64,000 bases of DNA from assembly GCA_038025085.1 (NCBI GenBank), contig CM076147.1, positions 29,675,001 to 29,739,000 of the forward strand, written 5' to 3'. The DNA comes from Tetragonia tetragonoides. Lineage: Eukaryota > Streptophyta > Magnoliopsida > Caryophyllales > Aizoaceae. This document shows, piece after piece, positions 11,101-22,127 of the stretch (position 1 is the stretch's first letter; every line of letters begins with the position of its first letter). The notes below the pieces were generated by a model, which was not told where the DNA came from, ran no database searches, and worked only from the letters and a program-made list of their open reading frames with translations. A program made the position numbers and the translations under genes.

Positions 11101-11700
11101 GGTACCGAGTATGGCTGCCGACCACCTATTGCCATCAAACCTACCCCCAAGCCCTCTCTACTATTATAGTGAGGTCTCATAATTTTTCCAATTTTTTTTT
11201 AAGTGATATCTAATTTTTTCGATATTTTTTCTATTTTTCAGCTTACTTTTTAATTAAAAATTAAATTAAATAGCTACAATCTCAGGAAAAAAAAATTGTT
11301 ATTCCGTAACTTAATAATATACTTGAAAGGTTTGAGTTGGAAATTTTGGCAAAATAATTCTCCAAACTCTCAGCACCCCAGTACAAAATTTATAAGCATT
11401 GGGCATGTCTACTCTTGTTATTAGAACCACTAAACCTTATAAGACTCTTTAGTGGGTAGTTGCTGAAGCGCCTACTATATTATGAAGGTTATGCATTGGG
11501 CATGTCTAATCCACGGGTTTTGGGTACTGACTACTGAGCATGGCTCCCCACCATCCCATGCCACCAAACGTACCCCCACGCCCTCTCTACTATTATATTG
11601 GTGTCTCATAATTTTTCCCAATTTGTTTGAAGCGATTTCTAATTTATTTATTTTTGATATTTTTCAGCATAACTTTTTAATTAAAAATTAAATTAAATAG
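11085..11700. repeat. Diverged ~200-bp direct repeat after the satellite
   Basis: 11085-11275 and 11500-11700 share the series taatccacgg, 'ccctctctactattata', gtctcataatttttcc and 'ttaattaaaaattaaattaa'. The first copy joins the last satellite unit directly. The stretch between them (11276-11499) also repeats the phrase gcattgggcatgtcta. No gene is visible. Confidence 0.6.
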
Positions 11701-12649
11701 TTTTAAACATTCAAGTTGGTATAACTATTCAGAGAAAACAATGTAAAGCAATATATAATATTAAGTTTAATGAAGTTGGAGAGATTATCTTGCAAAATAG
11801 AGGAAGTGTATATATCGAATGCCTATTAACAATCGCAAAGAGAAATACGATTTACCTTACCAAAATGGGTATTGTTTGTACACGATGCCGAAAAGATGGC
11901 GGACAACAGCGATGACATCGAGTTACAAACGGTGAATATATGGAAGGTAAGAGATGAATTGATGGTGTGTGGTTCCATCATCTATTTATGAGAGATGAGT
12001 TAGTTTTTTTTTTTTTTTTTGGCTCATTAGTATGTGAGAGAAATTAGCTACTACTCAATTTCTTGGATTCGTAACGTCTGACTTGTGAGAATAAATGGTA
12101 GGGGATGAATGAGTTATTAAACTTCATTATGTTTTTGTAACATCTGATTGTTGCTATTTTCTCTCTCTTTTACTTTCTTTTTACTGGTCATGAGTCACAT
12201 GACATGCAATAAGTAAATTGACACGTCATTCGACAATTCACCAGCTAATGTGGCAAGCTCTAATTCAATCATTGCTTTTTAATCTAATTATATAGATTTC
12301 AAAAAGACAGTGCAAACATAAATCTCCCAACCTATCACTAATGGCACGAGCGGGTATAGTAGTTATTATAAACATCTCAAATTCCTTGCGGGTATAGTAG
12401 TTATTATAAACATCTCAAATTCCTTGGAGCTTTTATTATCTAACTAGTAAATTCGGAACTAAATAACACATAATCTGAAAGGTTATTTGAGAAATAAGTA
12501 CGAGATATTTGTCTTCTCTCCTGAAAATTCATTAGATGCTCAAAAGAGCAGCAAGGACAACGTACAAGAAGAACAAGAACCATGTTTCATTGACCCAAAA
12601 AAAAAGAACCATGTTTCCCTTAAATTGCATGTATTGATAGTCTCCAGGT
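11701..12649. other. AT-rich intergenic stretch with a short tandem duplication
   Basis: No convincing gene. At about 12352-12425 a ~37-bp unit containing 'cgggtatagtagttattata' and ending ctcaaattccttg occurs twice in tandem, nearly identical. A T-run lies at 12006-12020. Confidence 0.6.
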
Positions 12650-13235
12650 CACTGCAAAAACAATGAAATTTAGCTACAGAAAATTTTCCGCAGCTAATCT
12701 GTGACAAAATTAGTTGTGGATTGTATTTCCGTAGCTATTTAACAGCGGAAGGAGTAGTTCATTTCCGTGGCTAATTATTATTTAAAATATAAACTTTGAA
12801 AATAATAGCTGCAGATTTAACTAGCGGCGGAAATTAAATCCGCAACTGATTTATTTTTTTTAAATTGGACAAAATTTCTAGATAAATTAAATGCAATGCA
12901 TCCAACTTAAGAAACAATGAATGACCCGCTGGTGGAGACTCCACTATGCGCTTGGGGACCTGGGTTCGAATCCTTCTGGTAGCATGAGGAGGAAATAAAA
13001 TGTTAGATGGGTGTTGGGCCGCGAAGCTTGTCACTTTCGCCCATTTCTTCTTCTTCTTCCTTTTTTTTCTGTAAAATAAACTCAGCGGCTGAAGTTTTAA
13101 ATCAGCCGCTAATTCTCTCAGCGTCGAGGTTTTTAGTGTTAGACATGATCATGTGGCTAATTCTGCTGCTGGTCTTAAATAGCAGCGGTTTTTCGTTGTT
13201 AGTTGCGGTTATTTTCGGCAGCTAAAATTCATTTT

Positions 13236-13278
<43 letters not shown>

Positions 13279-13280
13279 GT
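12650..13280. mobile_element. Non-coding TIR element with subterminal repeats (CACTA-like), ending in a (TTG)n run
   Basis: The left end (cactgcaaaaac, then aatgaaatttagctac) is matched in inverted form by the right end before 13237 (gcagctaaaattcatt). Short GC-containing motifs such as cagcggaa, gcggctga and gcagcggttt recur in both orientations inside, which is typical of CACTA-type termini. No transposase is present. A (gtt)n microsatellite occupies about 13234-13278. A box-B-like ggttcgaatcc at 12963-12973 suggests an older SINE fragment inside. Confidence 0.5.
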
Positions 13281-13309
13281 GGGTTTCTTTGATTTAAAAA
13301 GAGATCCAG

Positions 13310-14513
13310 AAAAGACATACAATGTAGAAGATCAAATCAATGAAAACATGGACGGTTAAATTCTGTTTGAAGCTAACAAAAGGTTAAAGAAAGGGAAAAA
13401 GAGGCATAGGGCTCTGGATGTATTACATGAAACATTTGGGTGCCATTTTTTTTTTTGGCTACATGGATGTATATAATAACCTGCAAATTTTATGTAGTGG
13501 GCAAACTAACCTATTTTTGATAGGCTAACGAGCTCAAGCAGAGAAAGAGACCCTCATGGCAAAGAAAGGTATAAGAGAAGATTTCATTCTCCCTACATAG
13601 ATGAGAATTAAGCCCCTTAACCAATGAGTTATAAGAGTGGTGGGACACTTACCCTCTTATACTCCCACGGGCCTCACCCTCTTGGGTGCCAATAGAAACT
13701 GCGTGAAAAGCAAATATCTCAGTCACCATTAGGCTTAGGCAACGAGCGAGCCGTGATTAAATGGGTTGGGTCAGGTAAGGTCAACCATGTTTGGGGGTCG
13801 GGTCAGGTCGATTATGGGCTGGCCTGGCCCATTTTGGCCCATTTAAAATTTAAAAAGTGTTTTTTTAATAATAAAATATATTGTGTTAGCCTATTTGTGA
13901 TCCGATATGATACGTCTAATTTTTCAATGACTAACTCTTTTTGACCCTCCCATTTATAATTGTAGATGAGCTATAACCTGTTGAGCACTAGGCCGAGCTG
14001 AGTCGATTACAAGGTCCCCTCCCACTTACAGGTCTAATCACCATACATGAACATAATTTTGGGTTCGGCATCAACATAATATTCTAGCTATAGCATCATT
14101 CGATATATATGTATATAGAAAAAAATAAAACAGAGAGAGCATACAATACCTGCAGTGGCAAAGAAAGATATATCTAAAAGACTAGTGCGGGGCACGTGGG
14201 CAGCTTTTAAGATGTGTTAGGTCATATAGAAGATTAAAGAAGATAAATACCTAGTACTACATTATTAAATACACAGATCTTGCTTGAGTTTACGATTATT
14301 ATATGTAGCCGTGGTGTATTCTCATGATACTAAACCAATCAAAACAAAAAATGACAAGTTGCGGATCATTTTATTTTCAAGTGCATCATCTTATCACATT
14401 CCATTGAATACTAGATGATCAATCCAAAACATAAAGTAGCACAGTATCTGAAATTTGACAAGGAAAAGAGCTTAATATATTATGAGGAAAAACAAAAAAT
14501 ATTTTCAAAATTG
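13310..14513. repeat. MLP-associated non-coding block, copy A (left part)
   Basis: Matches copy B (25740-26740) and copy C (60060-60540, 62040-62430). Shared landmarks in order are 'gaagctaacaaaaggttaaa' (A and B), 'caatagaaactgcgtga', gcatcattcgatatat, the agagagagcata tract, gcggggcacgtgg with a G-box, and ggtgtattctcatgat. Intervening parts differ by insertions and deletions. No coding frame is conserved between copies. Confidence 0.75.
14193..14198. promoter_or_regulatory. G-box CACGTG, copy A
   Basis: The palindrome CACGTG lies in the context gcggggcacgtgg. It is preserved in all three paralogous blocks (also 26325-26330 and 60478-60483). G-boxes are bound by bZIP and bHLH factors. Whether this site acts on any gene is inference. 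Confidence 0.4.
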
Positions 14514-14530
14514 AATGGAAAGAGCTTGCC

Positions 14531-14751
14531 AAGGTCATGGGTTCGAATCCCCATTACCCTCATATCTTGTGTCTGTTGGCTTCTAGGAACTATACTAGCA
14601 CTTTGTTGGTGCTACGTTGATAGGGTTAGTGCTTACGCTAGTTGTTCAGCTAGTCTGATATAATCACTATTGAACTCGAGAATCCGAATATGACGTAGCG
14701 GAAGCTGCCTCGATCGCTATTCACTTACATCCTATTTTTAACGAGCAAAAG
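14531..14751 (+). mobile_element. tRNA-derived SINE, copy A, 5'-truncated, with target-site duplication
   Basis: The insert begins just before a Pol III box-B motif (gggttcgaatcc) and ends with acgagcaaaag. It aligns along its length with the reverse complement of 26950-27235. It is flanked by aatggaaagagcttgcc (14514-14530) and aatggaacgagcttgcc (14752-14768), a 17-bp duplication with one difference. Paralogous blocks B (about 26745) and C (about 62405) carry this sequence once, with no SINE, so both act as empty sites. Confidence 0.85.
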
Positions 14752-14965
14752 AATGGAACGAGCTTGCCCAAATAATATGAAACAAACCAATATCCAAGTT
14801 GCAATAAACTTCCATATATCATAGTATACACTTGACAGAATACTGGACAGCACAATGGAATTATCAAAATCTCCCCTGAAAGTGAAAGGAAGAGAAGCCA
14901 CATATGAAAAACTAAAATAAGAATAAAGAGATTTTTGAGGTTTTCCTTCGGACATGCAAATGCTT

Positions 14966-14999
<34 letters not shown>

Positions 15000-15009
15000 G
15001 GTAGGAAAG

Positions 15010-16376
15010 TTTGGCAAATTAGATTAAGAAATTAAAGAGTTATTACAACACTCAGTTTCAGTCAAAAGTAACTGGGTCAACTCCACAGGCGCAGTGAGCA
15101 AAAGATAGTCTAAAATTGTTCCCTTCTTAGTCAGCTTACAAAGTGCATCAGCTAGCTTGTTAGTTTCCCTCCTTCCATGCTCAATCGTCTAACTCCTCCC
15201 AGTGAGAAAATCACTACAGTCTAGAACTATATTGAGATAAACATTTTTAACACATGAACCACTAAGAATAAGCTCCATTGCCTTAGTTGAATCCGAGCAA
15301 AAGGTAATGTTCTGCCATGTTTTTGTTGTTGCCAAGGTAAGTGCTTCTTTTAAAGCTACAAGCTCAGCCAGGAGTGCATTTTTCGCTTTGACCCTTCTGG
15401 CAAAGCCAATGATCCATTTGCCTGAATGGTCCCTAATACAACTTGCAATGCCTGCAAGAGAAGTAGAGGTGCTTCAGGAAGCATCAACATTGCATTTCAA
15501 GTGCCCAGAGCTGGGACTAGACCACTGCCCAGAAGAGGAAGGAGGGCAGGCCAGGGGTTCGGAAGTCATGGGCTGTGAAGTGGTGAATTCAGTTATGGCA
15601 GAGGTCAAAGTTTTAATTCAAAGGTGTATAGGCTTGACAGACCCCTCAAAGATCAACTTATTCCTTCTCTTCCAGATCTCCCAGATAGAGAAGGCAAAGG
15701 TAATGTACCAAGGCCTATTATCAATGAAAGAGATATTATTCAGATTAGTGGTCAACCAGTCCCTAAGATTCAAGATGGCACTGGTATCAGGATGGACCAA
15801 ACTATTCCAGATATCACTTGCAATTAGGCAATCCCTCACGACATGCAGGCTATCCTCCCTCACCCCTGGGCAGTGGTGACAGGAGTCATCATTAACCACC
15901 TTTCTCTGAGCAAGGGTACCCATGTGAGGTAAAGAGTCATTAAAGGTCAACCAGATGAAGAAATGGATTCTAGGGGGGATTCCAAGCTTCCATATCCATT
16001 TGGTATCAGTGAGGCTGTCCCCCAGAGGGTAGATATCCTCAATAAGCACATTATAAGCCTAAGCAAGACAGAATTTATCATTAAAAACAAAGCTACTAGT
16101 TTTGAAATCCTTCCTATCTCTAGTAGGCAAGGTAATCCCATTCATGCACTCTAGCAGCTCATCTGGAAAAACAAAAGGGATAATAGAGAAATCCCAATCA
16201 TTGTTAAGAATGCACTCTTTTAAAAGAGTACCCTCTCCCCCAAGGGGGAGAGGCCCATCAATGAAATTCCTGATTTTCCCTAGGCCAGTCCAGTTATCAT
16301 CCCAGAAAAGAATTTTCTCCCCATTTCCCACAACCCAGGTCATACTATCAACAAGGATGTCCCACCCCTTGCCCAC
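15010..16376 (-). pseudogene. LINE ORF2 C-terminus: zf-RVT and RNase H
   Basis: 16059-16376 gives the linker (SMTWVVGNGEKILFWDDNW). 15618-16049 gives the zinc-binding RVT domain (KWIWKLGIPPRIHFFIWLTF, then a Cys/His cluster, CHHCPG). Around 15020-15560 the RNase H core can be read with stops: LKCNVDASS, ALLAELVALKEALTLA, ITFCSDSTKAMELI and ETNKLADALCKL. It is followed by the short 3' UTR and poly(A). Confidence 0.8.
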
Positions 16377-16498
16377 ATCCTGTCATATGTGAGACCCCCT
16401 TGTAAAAGGGGCAAAGCCATTTTTCCCCAGATATTTAGCTCTGATGACAAGACTAGCCAGATTCCCACTTTTCGTGATTGTCCAAGCTATCCTGGCCA

Positions 16499-18048
16499 TT
16501 AGAGCTTTATTCTGAGCAATGTTATCTCTAATTCCCAGACCCCCCCCCGATTGAAGGGTTTACTCACTTTTTCCCACCCTATGAGGTGGATTTTCTTACT
16601 GTTATCAGAGTCCCCCCAGAGAAAGTTGTTAGCCACAGTGTTCAGGTCCTTTAAGGTCTGGGTATGCAAGTGAATACATTGCATATAATAAGAAGGGATG
16701 ATGTTAAGGGTGGCCTTAATAAGGCAGAGTTTCCCAGCCCTGAAAAGGTGATTAGTCTTCCAACTAGCAAGCCTCAATTTAACTTTATTGAGGATCAAGT
16801 TAGAATCTCTTTTGGAGGGCCTATTGTGGGTAAGGGGAAAACCCAGATAAGTTCCCAAATTATCATTCCTAACAGTACCCAGCCCCTACTCAAAGTCCAG
16901 GATAATATTCTCAGGAGTTCCCTTAGAGAAGACCATCTGACTCTTCTCAGGGTTCACCCTTTGACCAGAGGCAGTGGTGAAGGTGTGGAGGGTTGCCTTA
17001 ACTGCAGCCATGGTAGCTACAGTAGCCTCACCAAACAGCAGGACATCATCTGCAAAGAGCAGATGAGAGATTGGGAGCTTTGTTTTTCCAACTAGAAAGG
17101 GACTCCAGGTACTGTTCTGGCAAGCACCATGGATGATTTTAGAGAGAAACTCCATACACAGAATGAAGATGTAGGGGCAGAGAGGGTCTCCCTGTCTAAT
17201 GCCCTTGGAAGGGGCAAACCTCTCTGTAGGGGTGCCATTTACAAGGACAGAGGTAGACACAGTGAATATACAATGCATGATCAAATTAATAGTAGTCTCA
17301 CCAAAGTTAAAGGAGAACAGACAATTTATGATGAAATCCCACTCTAATTTGTCATAGACTTTTTTTAGGTCAATTTTGAGAGCAAACCAATGCTTGGAGT
17401 CTCTCCTAGTATGCATGGAGTGGAGGATCTCAGAGGCTACAATGTAGTTAACATCAGAGCCTCTCTCAGGGATGAAGCTATTCTGATTAGGAGAGATGAG
17501 ATCCCTAAGGAATGGTCTCAGCCTAGCAATCAGGATCTAGTGATCACCTTGTAAAGGGAATTACAGAGACTGATAGGCCTGAATTGCTTGATAGTTTCAG
17601 GATTATCACACTTAGGAATGAGACTGATCAGAGTATCATTAATGCTAGGGGGTAACCTCCCAGTACTAAAGATATTCTGAACATAGGCAACAATATCCAA
17701 GTTAATCCTATCCCACTGATTTTGGAAAAAGAAAGCATGGAACCCATCAGGCCCAGGACTTTTGCAAGGTCCCAAAGCAAGGAGAGTCTTCCTGATTTCC
17801 AAGTGAGAGGGCAAGAAGACTATGTTGACAGATCTAGTACCAGGCTCAAAGAGGCACTGATGCCACAGATAGTTAGAATCCTTCTCAAAGGAGAAGAGGG
17901 AAGATAAATGCAGGACAATATGCTCACTAATGGCCTTAGGACAAGAAATAACATTCCCCACAGTATCCCTAAGTTGAACAATTTTGTTACACTTTCTTCT
18001 CAGAATAACAGAATTATGAAAAAAGGAAGTATTTCTATCCCCATGCAC
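16499..18048 (-). pseudogene. LINE ORF2: reverse transcriptase domain
   Basis: Three frames carry consecutive parts. 17530-18048 has MHGDRNTSFFHNSV, GPCKSPGPDGFHAFFFQNQW and QFRPISLCNSLYK. 16886-17416 has LKIDLKKVYDKLEWDFI, GIRQGDPLCPYIFILC and the catalytic LLFADDVLLFGEA. 16499-16858 has MGTYLGFPLTHNRPSKRD and the thumb. All RVT_1 blocks are present and ordered, but the frame shifts near 17530-17420 and 16870 make it inactive. Confidence 0.87.
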
Positions 18049-18051
18049 AAT

Positions 18052-19287
18052 TCAATTAGATCTAGCCCTCATCATCCAGAACCATTGTTCCTGATCAAGG
18101 ATGGTTTCCAGATCAGCTACAAGGGTATTCTCTAACTCCTGCAAGTAGGTAGAGATGGGAGACAAACAAAGTTCCCTTTGAATCCCTCCAAGTCTGTTCA
18201 TAAGCTTCCTTTTTGTAGCCAGAACATTACCAAACTTATTCCTAGCCCAACTAGCAATACTCTTAGCAAGAAAGCCCAATTTGCAAGTGATAGTATCAGG
18301 TCTAGTCCATTCCTCAATAACTAGCCTATCAAAATCAGGGTCCAGGCACCACATTGATTCAAGTTTAAAGCTTTTGGCAGAATTTGAGCAAATTATTTTT
18401 TTGGTATTTAGAAGGATAGGGCAGTGGTCAGAAGTCACCCTGTGCAAATGAATCAAGTGAGAATCAGGGCTAGCAACCATCCAAGCATTATTCACCCAGG
18501 CTCTATCCAGTCTTTCCATGATAGGCCTACTTTTCCTTTTTTTGGTCCAGGTAAATTTAGGGCCAACAAACCCAAGATCAATCATATTACACACATCCAT
18601 ACATATCTAGCCTATTTTGTTTAACAGGACGCCCTCCAAACTTTTTATCAGCACAAACAATATCATTAAAATCACCTATCATAATCCAAGGTAAATTAAT
18701 TTCAACAGACATAGCACCAAGCTCCTCCCACAATTCTTTTCTCTCTTTATATTAGTACTAGCATAAATGGCAGAAAGAAAAAAGTCAGTTTTAGGATTCT
18801 TTACCTGTACCACTCCATGAAATCCTTGATTGCGGAAACTGATAGGATTGAATTGAATTTTCCCATCGTTCCACAAAATCAGAATCCGTCCCTTGAAACC
18901 CTCAGGCTCCACAAGCTCAAAGTGCGTGAATGGCAGTGATTTCACAATCATCTCAGTGTTTTTCCGTCCCACTCTAGTCTCAGTCAGGATGGTCAGGTCA
19001 GGGGTATGGGTTTGTAAGAGATGCAAGAAGTTATCTTTGAAAGAGGGTCTCGCAATTCCCCTCACACTCCAGGCTAAGATAGACATAATATCAGGGATGT
19101 TTGGGTGTTCTCCCAGCACCTCTGGCACTCTCCAATCGCTTACTGTGTCTTTTCTGGAAAACTCCAACTGATGGAACTTGAACAGAGTCTTCTCTCTGCA
19201 ACTGAATTTTAGCCCTGTCTTTCTTCTTGGCATAGGCTCTAGGATTGGTGGAAACCGTCCTCCATTGGTTCCCTTTGGTCTGACCAT
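18052..19287 (-). pseudogene. LINE ORF2: endonuclease domain
   Basis: A Met codon at 19084-19086 starts MSILAWSVRGIARPSF, the usual plant LINE endonuclease opening (W-N/S-x-R-G). An earlier in-frame Met at 19287 is possible. LTETRV supplies the metal-binding Glu. GDFNDI is readable near 18670 in a shifted frame, and TSDHCPILL near 18420 supplies the final Ser-Asp-His. The chain is split near 18680 and 18600. Confidence 0.82.
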
Positions 19288-21112
19288 CCTCCCGATATCT
19301 CCAATTGCGTTGTTGGTCTTACCGTTTGGATTATTTTGACCCCATTCGAGCTGTGCTCAAGTTCCATGATCAGAATTCCATAATTCAACAAACAAGTCTG
19401 CCTCAATTGAGGCATAAGAGGTGCTTGGTCTATCCAGTTCGCTAGGTCCTCTGGTAAGAACTCCTCCATCTCCAAGTTGTGCAACATCCATTGAATTGCT
19501 TTCCTGAACCCTAGGTGCAGTCTCTGCAGATCGCAGATCTGAGGCAGGTGAGCTGGTCCTATAGGCCCCCCAATTGGGATCATGGTGAGGTTCAGATACG
19601 GCGTAGGTACCGAACCCGGTGAGGTCATTAGGGCTCTGAGACACACTGGAGGGACCCAGTTGCACGCCGAGTTCACATAGTAAGCCACCCTGGGATACGG
19701 GAGATCCGGATGAGCTATTATGTTGGCTTCTGAGAGGATATGGCAAGCCTCCCCTTTTGTGTAGTAGATGATCGGGTTTGAAGGGTGATAAGGCGGAATT
19801 GGGATCACATCTGAGGGCCGAGTTGGGAGATAAGGTATGTTGGGGTAAGAAGGAGTTTGGGGGCGAGGAGGGGCTCCAGGAATCCTGAGATTTGTCCATG
19901 TCCATTGGATCCATGGGGGATAGTGATAGAGACGGAAGTTGAAGACAATGTGAAAATGGTGTGGTGGTTTTTTTTGTTGACGACCAAAGTGAAGGTGGAA
20001 ATGAATTTAGGGTTTGAGAGCTTGGGCAATAAACTGAGGAAAGAGAGTAATTTCTCTTGGGAGTTGGACACGTGTGAGTCCACAGCATCAAACAGGCAAC
20101 GTGGCTGCACCACAGCCAAGGATGAGGAGGGTGAAACCCGGTTTCCCTTGAACTCAAAATCCAATTTTCCTCCCAAACCTTTCCTTCTCCATAATTTCCT
20201 TTTCTTTTTATTGAATTTTCTGATCCGTACCGAGTTCTTTTTCCTTGCAAATTTATTTTTCCTTATCCATTTCTGGATCTCCTTGAATTGTTCTATCTTC
20301 TGGTTGTGAGGATGAATTGAGCACCAAACCTTTACCAGTTTGCCTTTTTTCCAGAGTACAATTATCCCCCAAATGTCCCAGAGAATGACATTTAGGGCAA
20401 TAAAGTGGTTCATCTTCAATAACGATTGCTTGTTTGATTGTTCCCAGCCAAACAAAGGTAACGAAACCCAGATAGGCGCTTGATCGATCTTGGCAAAACT
20501 CGCCTAGAAACTCGGCTCCCATGGCCTAACGGACACCAAAGCACCCGCCAGAAACCATGGCCCATCAGCAAGGATTTTCTTAAAATCCACCTCCTTTTCA
20601 ATTTTTGCCACATAGAAGCCTTTACCCAAACTCCTAATGCACCAATTATTCCCCAACTTCCACAGATTTCTCAACTAATTTTCCAGAAATTCCACAGAGA
20701 AGGATTTACCAACAGGTTTCAAAATCACAGATTGAGCCTAGGGTGCACAGATCTTATTATATTCTTCCCCAGAAATAGGAATGAACAGATCGGAGGGTGA
20801 GGCATAAGGAGGGGGAGTGAGAGAAGAGGGTTTAGGTTTGGAGTAAAGAATTTTGTGGGCAAGGGGGGCTGAGACAGGGGAGAAAGAAGAGACTTTAGAG
20901 GCAAAAGAGACGATTCTGAGAAGAGAGGGAGTAGAAAGGTTAGGGGGGGAGGGAGGGGAGGAGGTAGAGGCACCGTCTAAGAAGAGGGCGGGGCCGCCAC
21001 CCAACTGAGACGGAAAGGGAATACTGCCAAAAAACACCGAGCCTGAAGACCTGGTGGACGCAAGGGAGGGTGGAGGGTCAGGGGGCACTCTCTCAATTTC
21101 TCTCACTAACAT
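19288..21112 (-). pseudogene. LINE ORF1 region: DUF4283-like and zinc knuckle, frameshifted
   Basis: Opens at about 21112 with a proline/serine-rich segment (frame 20738-21112). Around 20525-20650 one frame reads LGKGFYVAKIEKEVDFKKIL then PWFLAGALVSVRPWEP, the classic core of DUF4283. A CX2CX4HX4C knuckle (CPKCHSLGHLGDNC) follows at 20358-20399. The rest (19357-20250) is a low-complexity Ser/Pro-rich tail. At least three frame changes separate these pieces, so no intact ORF1 remains. Confidence 0.75.
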
Positions 21113-21276
21113 TTCTCTCTACTTTGCTGACTGTATATACCTCATCTGGTGTATCACTTGTCTTAAAGACCGTTTGGCAGGCTAGGAATTGGTACATATG
21201 AATCTGTGATCATTTGAAGATGTATTGCTTGTGGCATTTGTTATTAGGTACTCCATACTATAAGGTTGAGCTTCCT

Positions 21277-22110
21277 CTTTTTGACTGTCCACAAGTAGCA
21301 CCTATTTGGGCTGCAAGCTCGTGTTCTGAGGCTCTGCAACGTGATGGTGTTAGCTTCCTTCGCTGACTTGATTTTGCTTTGGCAGGATAAACTAGACGCT
21401 TATCAATGGCAACTGACATGTTTTGTTGTGTGGGGTGTGTGGTTCTGCAGGAACCTACAGGTCTTCCAAGGCAAATCCACTCCTCCCGCTATGGTTGTCG
21501 ATAGAGCTGTCAGACAACTGAAAGATTTTAATGTTCTGTCACAACAAAGGAAAGTGTTGGTCAGCTCGGTTCATACACCTAGCAGCTCCGTTTGGCTTCC
21601 CCCAGAGACAAATGAGTTCAAGGTAAATGTTGACGCTCATGTTAACAATGATGGCTGGATTGGTTTGGATGCAGTAGCACGTAGCTCTAATGGAGAAGTT
21701 GTGTTTGCTGGTGTGAAGAACCTGGTTGCTAGATGGTCCCCCTTGGTTGCAGAGTGCAAGGCATTGCACTTCGGTATCAAATTAGCAGTGAAGTTGGATT
21801 ATCGTCACATTCGTTTGGAGTCAGATAGCTTGTCTTTTATTTCCCGTGTTACTAGTGGTGTGTTTTCTTTTGACGAGGTCGGTGTCATCCTTGAGGATAT
21901 AGCTAGTTTACTTCCGTATTTTGATTTTGTTGTTTGGAGTCATGTTAAAAGGGATGGGAATTTTGTTGCCCACCACCTAGCTAGAGTCTGTTGTGATGGA
22001 GGTGAGAAGGTTTGGGTCCATTGTTGTCCGAAGGAAGTTTCTCCTTATGTACTGATGGATAAATTATCGATATAAAACCTCTTACACTTTACCCTAAAAA
22101 AAAAAAAAAA
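21277..22110 (+). mobile_element. 5'-truncated LINE insertion with target-site duplication
   Basis: A LINE 3' end on the plus strand, ending in 15 A (22096-22110). It is flanked by aaggttgagcttcct (21262-21276) and aaggtttaagcttcct (22112-22127). Block B has the corresponding unfilled site near 27293-27320 (agggttgagcttccttaat). The insert begins in the zinc-binding domain (LFDCPQVAPIW). Confidence 0.85.
21341..22075 (+). CDS. LINE ORF2 C-terminal fragment: RNase H domain
   Basis: A 244-residue open frame, the surviving end of a LINE polyprotein. It has the linker FVVWGVWFCRNLQVFQG, then RNase H (RVT_3-type) motifs FKVNVDAHVNN, VAECKALHFGIKLAV, HIRLESDSLSF and VKRDGNFVAHHLARV, giving the D-E-D-D/H order. 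A frame change just before 21341 separates it from the zf-RVT remnant (21277-21340). RNase H of LINEs digests RNA in RNA:DNA hybrids. Without the reverse transcriptase this is a passenger frame, not a host gene. Confidence 0.85.
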   Translation: MMVLASFADLILLWQDKLDAYQWQLTCFVVWGVWFCRNLQVFQGKSTPPAMVVDRAVRQLKDFNVLSQQRKVLVSSVHTPSSSVWLPPETNEFKVNVDAHVNNDGWIGLDAVARSSNGEVVFAGVKNLVARWSPLVAECKALHFGIKLAVKLDYRHIRLESDSLSFISRVTSGVFSFDEVGVILEDIASLLPYFDFVVWSHVKRDGNFVAHHLARVCCDGGEKVWVHCCPKEVSPYVLMDKLSI

Positions 22111-22127
22111 GAAGGTTTAAGCTTCCT

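Larger units (their letters stand above)
14968..21112 (-). mobile_element. Second L1-type LINE, near full length but decayed
   Basis: Read on the minus strand: proline-rich ORF1 start, DUF4283-like region, zinc knuckle, endonuclease, reverse transcriptase, zf-RVT, RNase H, then a poly(A) tail seen as 31 T at 14968-14998. The order is complete, yet every ORF has frame breaks. Its sequence differs from the LINE at 1-5480 (for example CKSPGPDGF against LKAPEPDGM), so it is another family. The 5' limit is set by the ORF1 start region; no target-site duplication was found. Confidence 0.9.

Noticed and set aside
9532..11213. Several frames of 60-97 codons in both strands
   Set aside because: They recur unit by unit in the 315-bp satellite and do not stay open between units.
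14520..14545. tRNA gene suggested by box B (gggttcgaatcc)
   Set aside because: No cloverleaf could be built. It is the internal promoter remnant of a SINE with a target-site duplication.
15307..15879. 190-codon plus-strand frame
   Set aside because: It is the antisense of the LINE RNase H/zf-RVT region (15010-16049 minus), with no similarity of its own.
19857..20309. 150-codon plus-strand frame
   Set aside because: Shadow of the LINE ORF1 region on the minus strand.
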